Shown piece by piece: positions 1-5,755 of a stretch of 15,833 nt of DNA. Position 1 is the stretch's first letter; each line of letters opens with the position of its first letter. This stretch comes from Bacteroidota bacterium. GTDB taxonomy: Bacteria > Bacteroidota > Bacteroidia > Flavobacteriales > Flavobacteriaceae. The translations under genes and the position numbers were made by a program. The DNA lies in contig JAEWLN010000029.1 of assembly GCA_023457535.1 (NCBI GenBank), positions 1 through 15,833 of the forward strand. Direction: 5' to 3'. The notes under the pieces are model-generated. The model saw only the letters and a list, made by a program, of their open reading frames with translations, had not been told where the DNA came from and made no database searches.

Positions 1-241
1 GGGCCAGATCGTGCTTGATCAGCGGTGTGTTGGATTTGATGGCAGCCAACGTCTCGGCGGCTTTTTCCTGCGGGAAGATGCTTAAATGGACCGCAGCAAC
101 CGACAGATCGCTGGTCACGCTGACCTTGGATACGGAGATCACGAGGTTGGGGATGTTGTTTTTGCGCACTTCGCCCTGAAGAATATCTACAAGGTCTTTT
201 TGAAGCAACGCGCCGATTTTCTTTTGTCTGTTCGTTTCCAT
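1..241 (-). CDS. rbfA: Ribosome-binding factor A, partial (N-terminal 80 residues)
   Basis: The minus strand reads an open frame from the ATG at 241 to the window edge with no stop. It starts METNRQKKIGALLQKDLVDI and continues with LVISVSKVSVTSDLSVAAVHLSIF. This is the N-terminal part of RbfA, the small KH-like protein that binds the 30S subunit and helps process 16S rRNA and mature the subunit. The N-terminal helix that begins RQKKIGALLQKDL and the VSVTSDLSVA strand region are typical of the family. Flavobacterial RbfA is about 130 residues, so roughly 50 C-terminal residues lie outside the window. A TAACTTTG promoter-like element ends only 4 bases before the ATG (see its own entry). The gene is divergent from the epimerase gene, with the heptamer array between them. 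Identification is by recognition of the family sequence. Confidence 0.93.
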   Translation of the reverse strand, partial: METNRQKKIGALLQKDLVDILQGEVRKNNIPNLVISVSKVSVTSDLSVAAVHLSIFPQEKAAETLAAIKSNTPLIKHDLA

Positions 242-245
242 GGGG

Positions 246-253
246 CAAAGTTA
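246..253 (-). promoter_or_regulatory. Candidate -7 element of the rbfA promoter
   Basis: The minus strand reads TAACTTTG, a perfect match to the Bacteroidota -7 consensus TAnnTTTG, ending 4 bases before the rbfA ATG. No TTG lies 17-23 bases upstream; the nearest is 26 bases away, in the heptamer array. If used, transcription would start at or very near the A of the start codon, giving a leaderless or almost leaderless mRNA. Confidence 0.45.
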
Positions 254-268
254 CGAATTATAGATTAA

Positions 269-401
269 CGTCGAATGTCCAATGTCGAACGTCGAATGTC
301 GAACGTCGAACGTCGAATGTCGAACGTCGAAGGTCGAACGTCGAACGTCGAAGGTCGAACGTCGAGTGTCGAAGGTCGAAGGTCGAACGTCGAGTGTCGA
401 A
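269..401. repeat. Tandem array of 19 heptamers, consensus NGTCGAA
   Basis: Exactly 133 bases form 19 consecutive 7-bp units. The first base varies (C, T or G), followed by GTCGAA; one unit has GTCCAA and two have GTCGAG. No unit is inserted or deleted. The array fills most of the 215-bp gap between the divergent rbfA and epimerase genes. Variation is concentrated at unit position 1. It is a simple-sequence tandem repeat, not a CRISPR, because there are no spacers. The unit length is not a multiple of three, so in any frame it reads as a 7-residue peptide repeat every 21 bases, and the open frames across it are spurious. Confidence 0.95.
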
Positions 402-411
402 CGACGGCAAC

Positions 412-442
412 TTGAAACACTAAACTTTTTTTGCGAACTTTG
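412..442 (+). promoter_or_regulatory. Candidate promoter of the epimerase gene
   Basis: TTG at 412-414 is followed after 20 bases by GAACTTTG (435-442), one mismatch from the Bacteroidota -7 consensus TAnnTTTG. The spacing fits the 17-23 range reported for Flavobacterium promoters. The ATG follows 14 bases after the element, so the leader would be short. Confidence 0.4.
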
Positions 443-456
443 CGTAAATCAAACCC

Positions 457-858
457 ATGAATAAAATAGAACACATCGGTATCGCCGTGAAGAGCATCGG
501 GGCGTCGAATGAAATTTTCGAAAAATTGTTTGGCGCGCCGGCATATAAAATGGAGGAGGTGGAAAGTGAAGGCGTCAGGACGTCGTTTTTTCAGGTAGGT
601 CCGAACAAAATCGAACTGCTCGAAGCCACTACGCCAGAAAGTCCGATTGCCAGATTTCTCGACAAAAAAGGGGAGGGCATTCATCACATTGCTTTTGACG
701 TGGAGGACATCGTTGCGGAAATTGCCAGACTCGAAGCCGAAGGTTTTACGGTACTTAACCCAACGCCAAAGAAAGGCGCAGACAACAAGCTGGTGGCATT
801 TTTGCATCCCAGGACCACCAATGGCGTTTTGATCGAGTTGTGCCAGGAAATCAGATAA
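457..858 (+). CDS. mce: Methylmalonyl-CoA epimerase
   Basis: This 133-residue protein is a full-length methylmalonyl-CoA epimerase of the vicinal oxygen chelate (glyoxalase) superfamily. It interconverts (S)- and (R)-methylmalonyl-CoA in the cytoplasm, linking propionyl-CoA carboxylation with methylmalonyl-CoA mutase and succinyl-CoA. It begins MNKIEHIGIAVKSI and has the expected paired beta-alpha-beta-beta-beta modules. The likely metal ligands, placed by family position, are His6, Glu53 in KIELLE, one of His76/His77 in GEGIHHIAFDV, and Glu127 in GVLIELCQE. The C-terminal FLHPRTTNGVLIEL block is characteristic. No mutase or carboxylase subunit gene is adjacent. It is followed by a 12-bp inverted repeat and then a tRNA gene. 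A long antisense open frame over it is a shadow. Confidence 0.93.
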   Translation: MNKIEHIGIAVKSIGASNEIFEKLFGAPAYKMEEVESEGVRTSFFQVGPNKIELLEATTPESPIARFLDKKGEGIHHIAFDVEDIVAEIARLEAEGFTVLNPTPKKGADNKLVAFLHPRTTNGVLIELCQEIR

Positions 859-874
859 GATTTTTGCCGGATGG

Positions 875-937
875 GTTTTTGTAACGTATTGGATAAAAAT
901 GACCTGCAAAAATCGCATGGTGAAGCGTTACAAAAAC
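875..937. repeat. Perfect 12-bp inverted repeat with 39-bp centre
   Basis: GTTTTTGTAACG at 875-886 is matched exactly by its reverse complement CGTTACAAAAAC at 926-937. With a one-base bulge the pairing extends by two more G-C pairs. It lies between the end of the epimerase gene and the tRNA promoter. The right arm has no T-run after it, so it is not a standard intrinsic terminator. It may be a structured 3' end of the epimerase mRNA or a small relic element; the sequence does not decide. Confidence 0.7.
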
Positions 938-947
938 GCCGCAAACA

Positions 948-979
948 TTTGGTGCGTACTAAAAATAGTAGTATTATTG
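948..979 (+). promoter_or_regulatory. Candidate tRNA promoter
   Basis: TTTG at 948-951 and TATTATTG at 972-979 are separated by 20 bases. The second element differs from TAnnTTTG at one position. The tRNA begins 12 bases after the -7 element, giving a very short 5' leader, as expected for a single tRNA unit. Confidence 0.5.
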
Positions 980-991
980 CACGCTATAACT

Positions 992-1065
992 GGTCCTATA
1001 GCTCAGTTGGTTAGAGCACCTGACTCATAATCAGGTGGTCCTTGGTTCGAGCCCAAGTGGGACCA
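992..1065 (+). tRNA. tRNA with CAU anticodon, probably tRNA-Ile2 (elongator Met possible)
   Basis: A complete 74-base cloverleaf can be folded by hand. The acceptor arm GGTCCTA pairs with TGGGACC (one G-U pair). The D loop holds AGTTGGTTA, the anticodon stem CCTGA/TCAGG encloses loop CTCATAA with anticodon CAT, and the T stem CTTGG/CCAAG encloses TTCGAGC. The discriminator is A and no CCA is encoded. A CAU anticodon means initiator Met, elongator Met or Ile2 (C34 changed to lysidine). The regular 1-72 G-C pair and the absence of three G-C pairs in the anticodon stem exclude initiator. The C4-G69 and C5-G68 pairs match those that the lysidine synthetase TilS favours in E. coli tRNA-Ile2, so Ile2 is my preferred call. 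Confidence 0.9.
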
Positions 1066-1073
1066 CAAAATGG

Positions 1074-1102
1074 AAGGCTTCTGGATGGGAAGTCTTTTTT
1101 TT
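1074..1102 (+). terminator. Intrinsic terminator of the tRNA unit
   Basis: AAGGCTTC (1074-1081) pairs with GAAGTCTT (1089-1096), with one G-U pair and a 7-base loop, followed immediately by a T-run to 1102. It lies 9 bases after the tRNA. Confidence 0.85.
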
Positions 1103-1210
1103 GTCGATAAAAATTGACCTAATTGCAAGAAAATTTGTGCGCATTGCTACTAAAGTGTTCAATTTTACGTTAATATAACCGTTGGAATTAGGTTTTGTGG
1201 TTTGAAGTCG

Positions 1211-1218
1211 TATTTTTG
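1211..1218 (+). promoter_or_regulatory. Candidate -7 element for the small PID-CTERM-like gene
   Basis: TATTTTTG matches TAnnTTTG exactly. No TTG lies at the ideal upstream distance; candidates are 13 or 26 bases away. It would give a leader of about 70 bases before the ATG at 1293. The rest of 1103-1292 is AT-rich with no other recognisable element. Confidence 0.35.
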
Positions 1219-1292
1219 CAGACGGTTTTTTAATTTGGAATAATCGAGCAAAAAGTTTTGTTAAATAGATTTTTTATTTATTTTTACACCCT

Positions 1293-1502
1293 ATGAGAAT
1301 TGTCCCGAATAGCATTTTAAGTGGTCTGGCGCTGCTTTGTACAAGTTTTGCGTTTGCCGGGCCCACTGGACCGCCCCCGCCCCAAGTTCCGCCGCCACCA
1401 GGGTTACCTGTGGACGGAGGTGTGGTGTTTCTGACCATTATTGCACTCTCATACGGTCTCTATAAAGTGTATCAGCATAAGAATAAAAAAACTCCGGCAT
1501 AA
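1293..1502 (+). CDS. Small exported protein with proline-rich linker and PID-CTERM-like tail
   Basis: This 69-residue protein has three parts. Residues 1-22 form a signal peptide with a hydrophobic core (LSGLALLCTSFAFA), with cleavage likely after Ala22. Residues 23-38 are a proline-rich stretch containing PPPPQVPPPP. Residues 39-43 are PVDGG, followed by a hydrophobic segment (44-60) and a Lys/His-rich tail. The order motif - transmembrane segment - basic tail is that of C-terminal sorting signals. The PPGLP(I/V)DGG form resembles the short flavobacterial proteins annotated as PID-CTERM, thought to be handled by exosortase-like enzymes; I rely on memory for that name. There is almost no mature domain between signal and tail. 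The gene stands alone, with a terminator whose loop contains its stop codon. Function unknown. Confidence 0.75.
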   Translation: MRIVPNSILSGLALLCTSFAFAGPTGPPPPQVPPPPGLPVDGGVVFLTIIALSYGLYKVYQHKNKKTPA

Positions 1503-1519
1503 GCCGGAGTTTTGTTTTT
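1485..1519. terminator. Bidirectional terminator between the small exported protein gene and ribE
   Basis: ACTCCGGC (1491-1498) and GCCGGAGT (1503-1510) form a perfect 8-bp stem with a 4-base loop. A T-rich run follows on the plus strand (1511-1519), and seven A residues precede it (1485-1491), so it works for the minus strand too. The stop codon of the upstream gene lies in the loop, and ribE ends at 1518. Confidence 0.92.
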
Positions 1520-2108
1520 AAAGGCGTAGCGCATGGAGCCGCGCCACATATTTTCCGATGACGTCAAACTCGAGATTTACCACCGTTCCTGGCCCGAATG
1601 ACTGAAAATTCGTATGTTCGAATGTGTATGGGATAATGGCGACACTGAATGTATCTGGCTTTGACGCGACAACTGTCAGACTGACGCCGTTTACCGTAAC
1701 CGAACCTTTTTCAATAGTGATATTATGGTGCGACGGATCATACCGGAACGTAAAATGCCAGCTCCCGCCCGCCTGACTTATCTGGGTGCAGACCGCGGTT
1801 TGGTCCACATGGCCTTGTACGATGTGTCCGTCCAGACGGTCTCCGAGTTTCATCGCGCGTTCAAGATTGATCACATCGCCGGTTTTCCAATTGCCAATGT
1901 TGGTTTTTTCCAATGTTTCGCGAATCGCCGTTACCGTGTAAAGGCTGCCGTTAATGGCTACCACGGTTAAACACACGCCGTTGTGTGAAACGCTTTGGTC
2001 GATTTTGAGTTCGGGTGTGAGGCTTGATTCCATCGTAATGTGCAGGTTGTCTGCCTCACGAACGATTTGACGCACCGTGCCGAGCGTTTCAATTATTCCT
2101 GTAAACAT
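1518..2108 (-). CDS. ribE: Riboflavin synthase, alpha subunit
   Basis: This 196-residue enzyme catalyses dismutation of two molecules of 6,7-dimethyl-8-ribityllumazine to riboflavin and 5-amino-6-ribitylamino-uracil, the last step of riboflavin synthesis in the cytoplasm. It has the two lumazine-binding repeats of the family. The N-terminal one starts MFTGIIETLG and contains SHNGVCLTV (41-49). The second starts near residue 94 with GHIVQGHVD and contains VNGVSLTV (139-146). The start is set at 2108 because the family begins MFTGI; the frame is open 10 codons further upstream, but that extension has no family support. The gene is monocistronic here, divergent from pdxA and ending in a shared convergent terminator. 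No other rib gene is nearby. A second ribE-type name in use is ribC. Confidence 0.96.
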   Translation of the reverse strand: MFTGIIETLGTVRQIVREADNLHITMESSLTPELKIDQSVSHNGVCLTVVAINGSLYTVTAIRETLEKTNIGNWKTGDVINLERAMKLGDRLDGHIVQGHVDQTAVCTQISQAGGSWHFTFRYDPSHHNITIEKGSVTVNGVSLTVVASKPDTFSVAIIPYTFEHTNFQSFGPGTVVNLEFDVIGKYVARLHALRL

Positions 2109-2122
2109 TGGTTTATTTTGTA

Positions 2123-2130
2123 TAAATTTG
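2123..2130 (+). promoter_or_regulatory. Candidate -7 element of pdxA
   Basis: TAAATTTG matches TAnnTTTG in the 56-bp gap between the divergent ribE and pdxA genes, 34 bases before the pdxA ATG. No TTG sits at the ideal -33 spacing. Confidence 0.4.
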
Positions 2131-2135
2131 CACGT

Positions 2136-2143
2136 CAAAATTA
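2136..2143 (-). promoter_or_regulatory. Candidate -7 element of ribE
   Basis: The minus strand reads TAATTTTG, matching TAnnTTTG, 27 bases before the ribE ATG at 2108. It sits immediately beside the opposing pdxA element, so the two promoters would be almost back to back. No clear -33 element is seen. Confidence 0.35.
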
Positions 2144-2164
2144 GCCAAAATACGCGTCGAGCAC

Positions 2165-3226
2165 ATGAAAAAAGCAGAAAATATTATCGTAGGCATATCG
2201 ATTGGTGACCTGAACGGCATTGGCCCGGAAGTCGTGCTCAAATCCTTCGAGGATGCGCGGATGCTCGAACTGTGCACGCCTGTTATTTTTGCGAACGTCA
2301 AAATTTTGTCGTTTGTCAAAAAGACATTCGAATCCACGGCGAACTTACACGGCATCGACCATCTGGATCAAATTGTGACGGGCAAGATCAATGTACTTAA
2401 CGTATGGCGTGAGAGCGTCGACCTTGCGTTCGGGACCAATGACCCAAAGGTGGGCGAATATGCGATCAAGTCCTTTGTGGCTGCCACCCAGGCGCTCAAA
2501 GAAGGTGCGATCGATGTTTTGGTCACCGCGCCGGTCAATAAATACAACATCCAGTCTGAAGACTTCAAATTTCCCGGCCACACCGATTATCTGAACCAGG
2601 AACTTGAAGGCAACGCGCTGATGCTGATGGTTCAGGACAATTTGCGCGTGGGCCTTTTAACCGATCACGTGCCGGTCAACGAAGTGTCGAAATACCTGAC
2701 CCCGGCGTTGATCATGCAAAAGGTCGAAACGGTCAAAAAAACGCTGATCCGCGATTTCAGTATCGCCAAGCCTAAGATTGCGTTACTCGGGCTCAATCCG
2801 CACAGCGGCGACAATGGTGTAATCGGAAAGGAAGAGCAGGAAATCATAAAGCCAACGATCAAAAAGATGTTCGATAAAGGAACCTTGGTTTTTGGACCCT
2901 TTCCGGCCGATGGTTTTTTTGGAAGCGGCCAATACGAACAATTCGACGCCGTCATCGCTACCTATCACGATCAGGGGTTGATCCCGTTCAAGACATTGTC
3001 TTTTGGGAAAGGCGTCAATTATACGGCCGGGCTCGAAAAAATAAGGACCTCGCCGGATCATGGAACGGCTTATGACATTGCGGGCAAAGGTGTCGCGGAC
3101 CATCAGTCTTTCCTCGAAGCGGTTTACCTGGCCATCGACATTTATCACTCGCGCAACCAACATGCTGAAATCAGTGCCAACCCGATGAAAGTCAAGGAAA
3201 AGCAGGAAGAAAGAAATAATCGGTAA
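2165..3226 (+). CDS. pdxA: 4-hydroxythreonine-4-phosphate dehydrogenase
   Basis: PdxA oxidises 4-phosphohydroxy-L-threonine with NAD to the amino ketone used with deoxyxylulose 5-phosphate by PdxJ to make pyridoxine 5'-phosphate (the DXP-dependent vitamin B6 route). The protein is 353 residues, slightly longer than the roughly 330 of E. coli PdxA because of a charged C-terminal tail. Visible motifs are GDLNGIGPE (14-22, where many homologues have GDPAGIGPE), TAPVNK (121-126), GHTDYL (138-143), LNPHSGDNG (210-218), ATYHDQGLIPFK (265-276) and GLEKIRTSPDHGTAYDIAG (289-307). Metal-binding histidines by family position are His168, His213 and His268. No pdxJ lies beside it. The next gene has its own strong promoter, so pdxA is probably a single-gene unit. 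Confidence 0.97.
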   Translation: MKKAENIIVGISIGDLNGIGPEVVLKSFEDARMLELCTPVIFANVKILSFVKKTFESTANLHGIDHLDQIVTGKINVLNVWRESVDLAFGTNDPKVGEYAIKSFVAATQALKEGAIDVLVTAPVNKYNIQSEDFKFPGHTDYLNQELEGNALMLMVQDNLRVGLLTDHVPVNEVSKYLTPALIMQKVETVKKTLIRDFSIAKPKIALLGLNPHSGDNGVIGKEEQEIIKPTIKKMFDKGTLVFGPFPADGFFGSGQYEQFDAVIATYHDQGLIPFKTLSFGKGVNYTAGLEKIRTSPDHGTAYDIAGKGVADHQSFLEAVYLAIDIYHSRNQHAEISANPMKVKEKQEERNNR

Positions 3227-3244
3227 AAAAATGCGGCCAAGCGT

Positions 3245-3273
3245 TTTGATTGTGTAATAATTTGTTATCTTTG
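3245..3273 (+). promoter_or_regulatory. Promoter of the yceD-rpmF unit
   Basis: TTTG at 3245-3248, a 17-base spacer and TATCTTTG at 3266-3273 match both elements of the Bacteroidota housekeeping promoter. The ATG follows 20 bases later. This is the best-formed promoter in the window. Confidence 0.75.
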
Positions 3274-3293
3274 CACGCTCAAATTGTTGTGCG

Positions 3294-3833
3294 ATGAAAG
3301 TAACGAATGAATTTTTAATTCCTTTCGTGGGGTTAAAGCAAGGGAAACACCAATTTGATTATCAGATTACAAAAGCGTTCTTTGACGACTTTGATTACGA
3401 CGAATTTGAAAGCGCCGACATCAAAGTCCATGTAGTTTTAGAGAAGAAAAGCACTATGCTTGAGCTTGCATTCAAACATTCCGGAACCGTTCACGTGCCA
3501 TGTGATCTGACCGGGGAGATGTTCGATTTGCCGATCAAGGGGAAAATCAAGCTTGTCGTCCAATTCGGTGAGGAATTCAACAATGACAATGAGGAATTGC
3601 TGATCCTGCCGCATGGCGAACACCAGATCGACATCAGGCAATATGTGTATGAAATGATCGCATTGTCGGTGCCGCTCAAAAAAATACATCCGGGAATCAA
3701 AGACGGCACGCTGAAATCGGCCGCGCTTGATAAGCTGAACGAATTGTCTGTCAAAGACCACAAAAAGGAAGAAACACAAGAAGATACGGACCCGCGATGG
3801 GACCAATTAAAAAAACTATTAACGGATAAATAA
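3294..3833 (+). CDS. YceD/DUF177 family protein
   Basis: This 179-residue protein belongs to the YceD (DUF177) family, which is nearly always encoded just before rpmF, as it is here (9-bp gap to bL32). Family members have been linked to ribosome, 23S rRNA or chloroplast rRNA accumulation in other organisms, but the biochemical role is not settled. The family signature region is at about residues 64-80 (GTVHVPCDLTGEMFDLPI). It keeps one cysteine (Cys70) where many members have a CxxC-like pair. The C-terminal third is highly charged and ends with RWDQLKKLL. The start is fixed by the promoter and by MKVTNEFLIPF. It is likely co-transcribed with rpmF. Confidence 0.85.
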   Translation: MKVTNEFLIPFVGLKQGKHQFDYQITKAFFDDFDYDEFESADIKVHVVLEKKSTMLELAFKHSGTVHVPCDLTGEMFDLPIKGKIKLVVQFGEEFNNDNEELLILPHGEHQIDIRQYVYEMIALSVPLKKIHPGIKDGTLKSAALDKLNELSVKDHKKEETQEDTDPRWDQLKKLLTDK

Positions 3834-3842
3834 TATAGTAAA

Positions 3843-4040
3843 ATGGCACATCCTAAAAGAAAAGTCTCCAAAACCAGAAGAGATAAGAGAAGAACGCACT
3901 ACAAGGCAACTGTTGCTACGATCGCTACTTGCCCGGTAACCGGAGAGGCACATTTGTACCACAGAGCTTACTGGCACGAAGGTAAAATGTACTACAGAGG
4001 ACAAGTCGTTATCGACAAATCACCTGCTGCCGTTGCTTAA
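3843..4040 (+). CDS. rpmF: Large ribosomal subunit protein bL32
   Basis: This 65-residue protein starts MAHPKRKVSKTRRDKRR, the invariant N-terminus of bL32, and continues with ATCPVTGEAHLYHRAY. It is a structural component of the 50S subunit. Only one cysteine (Cys30) is present. The CxxC...CxxC zinc ribbon of C+ bL32 forms is absent, so this is a zinc-independent form. The gene follows yceD by 9 bases and is closed by a terminator 25 bases downstream. Confidence 0.98.
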   Translation: MAHPKRKVSKTRRDKRRTHYKATVATIATCPVTGEAHLYHRAYWHEGKMYYRGQVVIDKSPAAVA

Positions 4041-4064
4041 TTCAGCACGATAAAACCATACTTG

Positions 4065-4092
4065 AACTCTCACCTTTTGTGGGAGTTTTTTT
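4065..4092 (+). terminator. Terminator after rpmF
   Basis: AACTCTCAC (4065-4073) pairs with GTGGGAGTT (4079-4087), with one G-U pair and a 5-base loop, then a T-run to 4092. It separates yceD-rpmF from fabH, so fabH needs its own promoter. Confidence 0.9.
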
Positions 4093-4119
4093 GTTGTGTC
4101 ACATCTGAAATAAAAAGCG

Positions 4120-4143
4120 ATTCTAATCCGGAAGTTTTAGAAT
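4120..4143. other. Inverted repeat upstream of fabH
   Basis: ATTCTAA (4120-4126) and TTAGAAT (4137-4143) are a perfect 7-bp inverted repeat with a 10-base centre, followed by T residues. It lies 62 bases before the fabH ATG. It could be a second weak terminator after rpmF or an operator for the fab-acc unit. Confidence 0.45.
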
Positions 4144-4205
4144 TTTTTGTAAATTCCACCTCTTTATACAATACCTTGTTCCCGGTGGGACAATAACTCG
4201 AAAAT

Positions 4206-5204
4206 ATGAATACAATTACAGCCGCCATCACTGCTGTGGGTGCTTATGTTCCTGATTTTGTGCTTACTAACAAGTTGCTCGAAACCATGGTCGACACCAA
4301 TGACGAATGGATTACCACACGCACCGGAATCAAGGAAAGGCGCATTCTCAAAGGCGATAAGCTTGGAACTTCGTACATGGCGATCAAAGCCGGCGAAGAC
4401 CTGATCAAAAAAAGTGGCATCAACCCGGCGGAAATCGATCTCGTAATCGTAGCCACCACTACGGCCGATATGCCGGTAGCCGCAACGGCCGTTTACGTCG
4501 CGACCCAACTCGGGGCCGTCAACGCATTTGCCTACGATCTGCAGGCGGCGTGTTCGGGATTTTTATATGGAATGTCGACCGCTTCGGCGTTCATCCAGTC
4601 CGGAAAGTACAAAAAAGCCCTTTTGATCGGCGCCGATAAAATGTCGTCCATCATCGATTATACAGACCGCGCTACGTGCATCATCTTTGGAGATGGCGCG
4701 GGCGCGGTTCTTTTTGAACCCAACACCGAAGGCCTGGGTGTGATCGACGAAATCCTGCGCAGCGACGGCATCGGACGCGAATACCTCAAAATCGACGCGG
4801 GCGGGTCAATCCTTCCGGCGTCCAAAGAAACGGTCGAGAACCGTCAGCACTACGTGTTCCAGGACGGAAAAACGGTGTTCAAATACGCCGTAACCGGAAT
4901 GGCAGACGTCAGCGAAAAAATCATGAAAAAGAACGGTTTGACCAAAGACGACGTGGATTGGCTTCTGGCGCACCAGGCCAACAAGCGCATCATCGACGCG
5001 ACGGCACAACGCATGGAGCTTGAGGAAGATAAAGTGCTGGTTAATATCGAGCGGTACGGCAACACTACTTCGGCCACTTTGCCGTTGCTGCTGTCCGATT
5101 TCGAAAACCGGTTCAAAAAAGGGGACAACCTGATTTTCGCGGCATTTGGCGGCGGATTCACCTGGGGCGCGATCTACCTCAAATGGGCGTACAACAAACA
5201 ATAA
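4206..5204 (+). CDS. fabH: Beta-ketoacyl-ACP synthase III
   Basis: FabH condenses an acyl-CoA primer (acetyl-CoA or a branched starter) with malonyl-ACP to begin type II fatty acid synthesis in the cytoplasm. The 332-residue protein has the thiolase fold and a full catalytic triad: Cys116 in AACSGFLYG, His256 in LLAHQANKRI and Asn286 in ERYGNTTSATLP. The N-terminal DEWITTRTGIKERR (33-46) is a standard FabH motif, and the C-terminus carries FAAFGGGFTWGA. The start at MNTITAAITAVGAYVP agrees with the family length. It leads accB by 23 bp and accC beyond, so FabH is made together with two acetyl-CoA carboxylase subunits that supply its malonyl substrate. No plsX is present between rpmF and fabH, unlike the E. 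coli order. Confidence 0.97.
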   Translation: MNTITAAITAVGAYVPDFVLTNKLLETMVDTNDEWITTRTGIKERRILKGDKLGTSYMAIKAGEDLIKKSGINPAEIDLVIVATTTADMPVAATAVYVATQLGAVNAFAYDLQAACSGFLYGMSTASAFIQSGKYKKALLIGADKMSSIIDYTDRATCIIFGDGAGAVLFEPNTEGLGVIDEILRSDGIGREYLKIDAGGSILPASKETVENRQHYVFQDGKTVFKYAVTGMADVSEKIMKKNGLTKDDVDWLLAHQANKRIIDATAQRMELEEDKVLVNIERYGNTTSATLPLLLSDFENRFKKGDNLIFAAFGGGFTWGAIYLKWAYNKQ

Positions 5205-5227
5205 CTAAACGATAAAAAACAAATATT

Positions 5228-5710
5228 ATGGATTTAAAAGAGATTCAAAACCTGATTAAATTCGTGTCCAATACCGGCGTGGCCGAAGTCAAACTCGAGA
5301 TGGACAACGTCAAGGTGACCATCCGTACGACACTCGAAGGGAATACGCCGGAAATCACTTATCTGCAACAAGCCCCTGTCCAGCATGCATTGCCACAGGC
5401 TGCCCCGGTTGCCGCCGCTGCCCCGGCCGCTCCTGCTGCTCCTGCTGCTGCCACTTCAGAGGATTCAAAATACATTACCATCAAATCCCCGATTATCGGT
5501 ACGTTCTACCGCAAGCCGGCACCGGACAAACCCATGTTTGTTGAAGTGGGTTCAGCCATTGCCAAAGGCGACGTGTTGTGCGTGATCGAGGCGATGAAAC
5601 TCTTTAACGAGATCGAATCGGAAGTGTCGGGCAAAATCGTAAAGATCCTTGTCGACGACTCATCACCGGTAGAGTTCGACCAGCCGCTGTTCCTGGTTGA
5701 CCCATCTTAA
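5228..5710 (+). CDS. accB: Biotin carboxyl carrier protein of acetyl-CoA carboxylase
   Basis: This 160-residue BCCP carries biotin between the carboxylase AccC and the carboxyltransferase AccAD. Residues 1-35 form the N-terminal dimer or AccC-interaction segment (MDLKEIQNLIKFV...). Residues about 49-76 are a flexible Ala/Pro linker. Residues 82-158 form the biotinyl domain with the EAMKL motif (121-125), in which Lys124 is the biotinylated residue. The SPIIGTFYRKPAP block (87-99) is typical of BCCP. It follows fabH closely and precedes accC by 86 bp. AccA and AccD are not in the window. Confidence 0.97.
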   Translation: MDLKEIQNLIKFVSNTGVAEVKLEMDNVKVTIRTTLEGNTPEITYLQQAPVQHALPQAAPVAAAAPAAPAAPAAATSEDSKYITIKSPIIGTFYRKPAPDKPMFVEVGSAIAKGDVLCVIEAMKLFNEIESEVSGKIVKILVDDSSPVEFDQPLFLVDPS

Positions 5711-5755
5711 TGGTTTGAGACTTTGAATTTTGCCAGATGTCAATCGGGTGAAGAA

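Noticed and set aside
269..401. Possible CRISPR array
   Set aside because: Units are 7 bp, directly adjacent and without spacers; no cas genes are nearby.
265..918. 217-residue minus-strand open frame reading through the heptamer array with a repeating STFDVRP-like peptide
   Set aside because: It is fully antisense to the well-supported epimerase gene, and its tail is only the translated 7-bp repeat.
4146..4178. Promoter for fabH from TTTG (4146-4149) and TACCTTG (4172-4178)
   Set aside because: Spacing is acceptable at 22 bases, but the -7 element lacks one base of the consensus; too weak to list as a feature.
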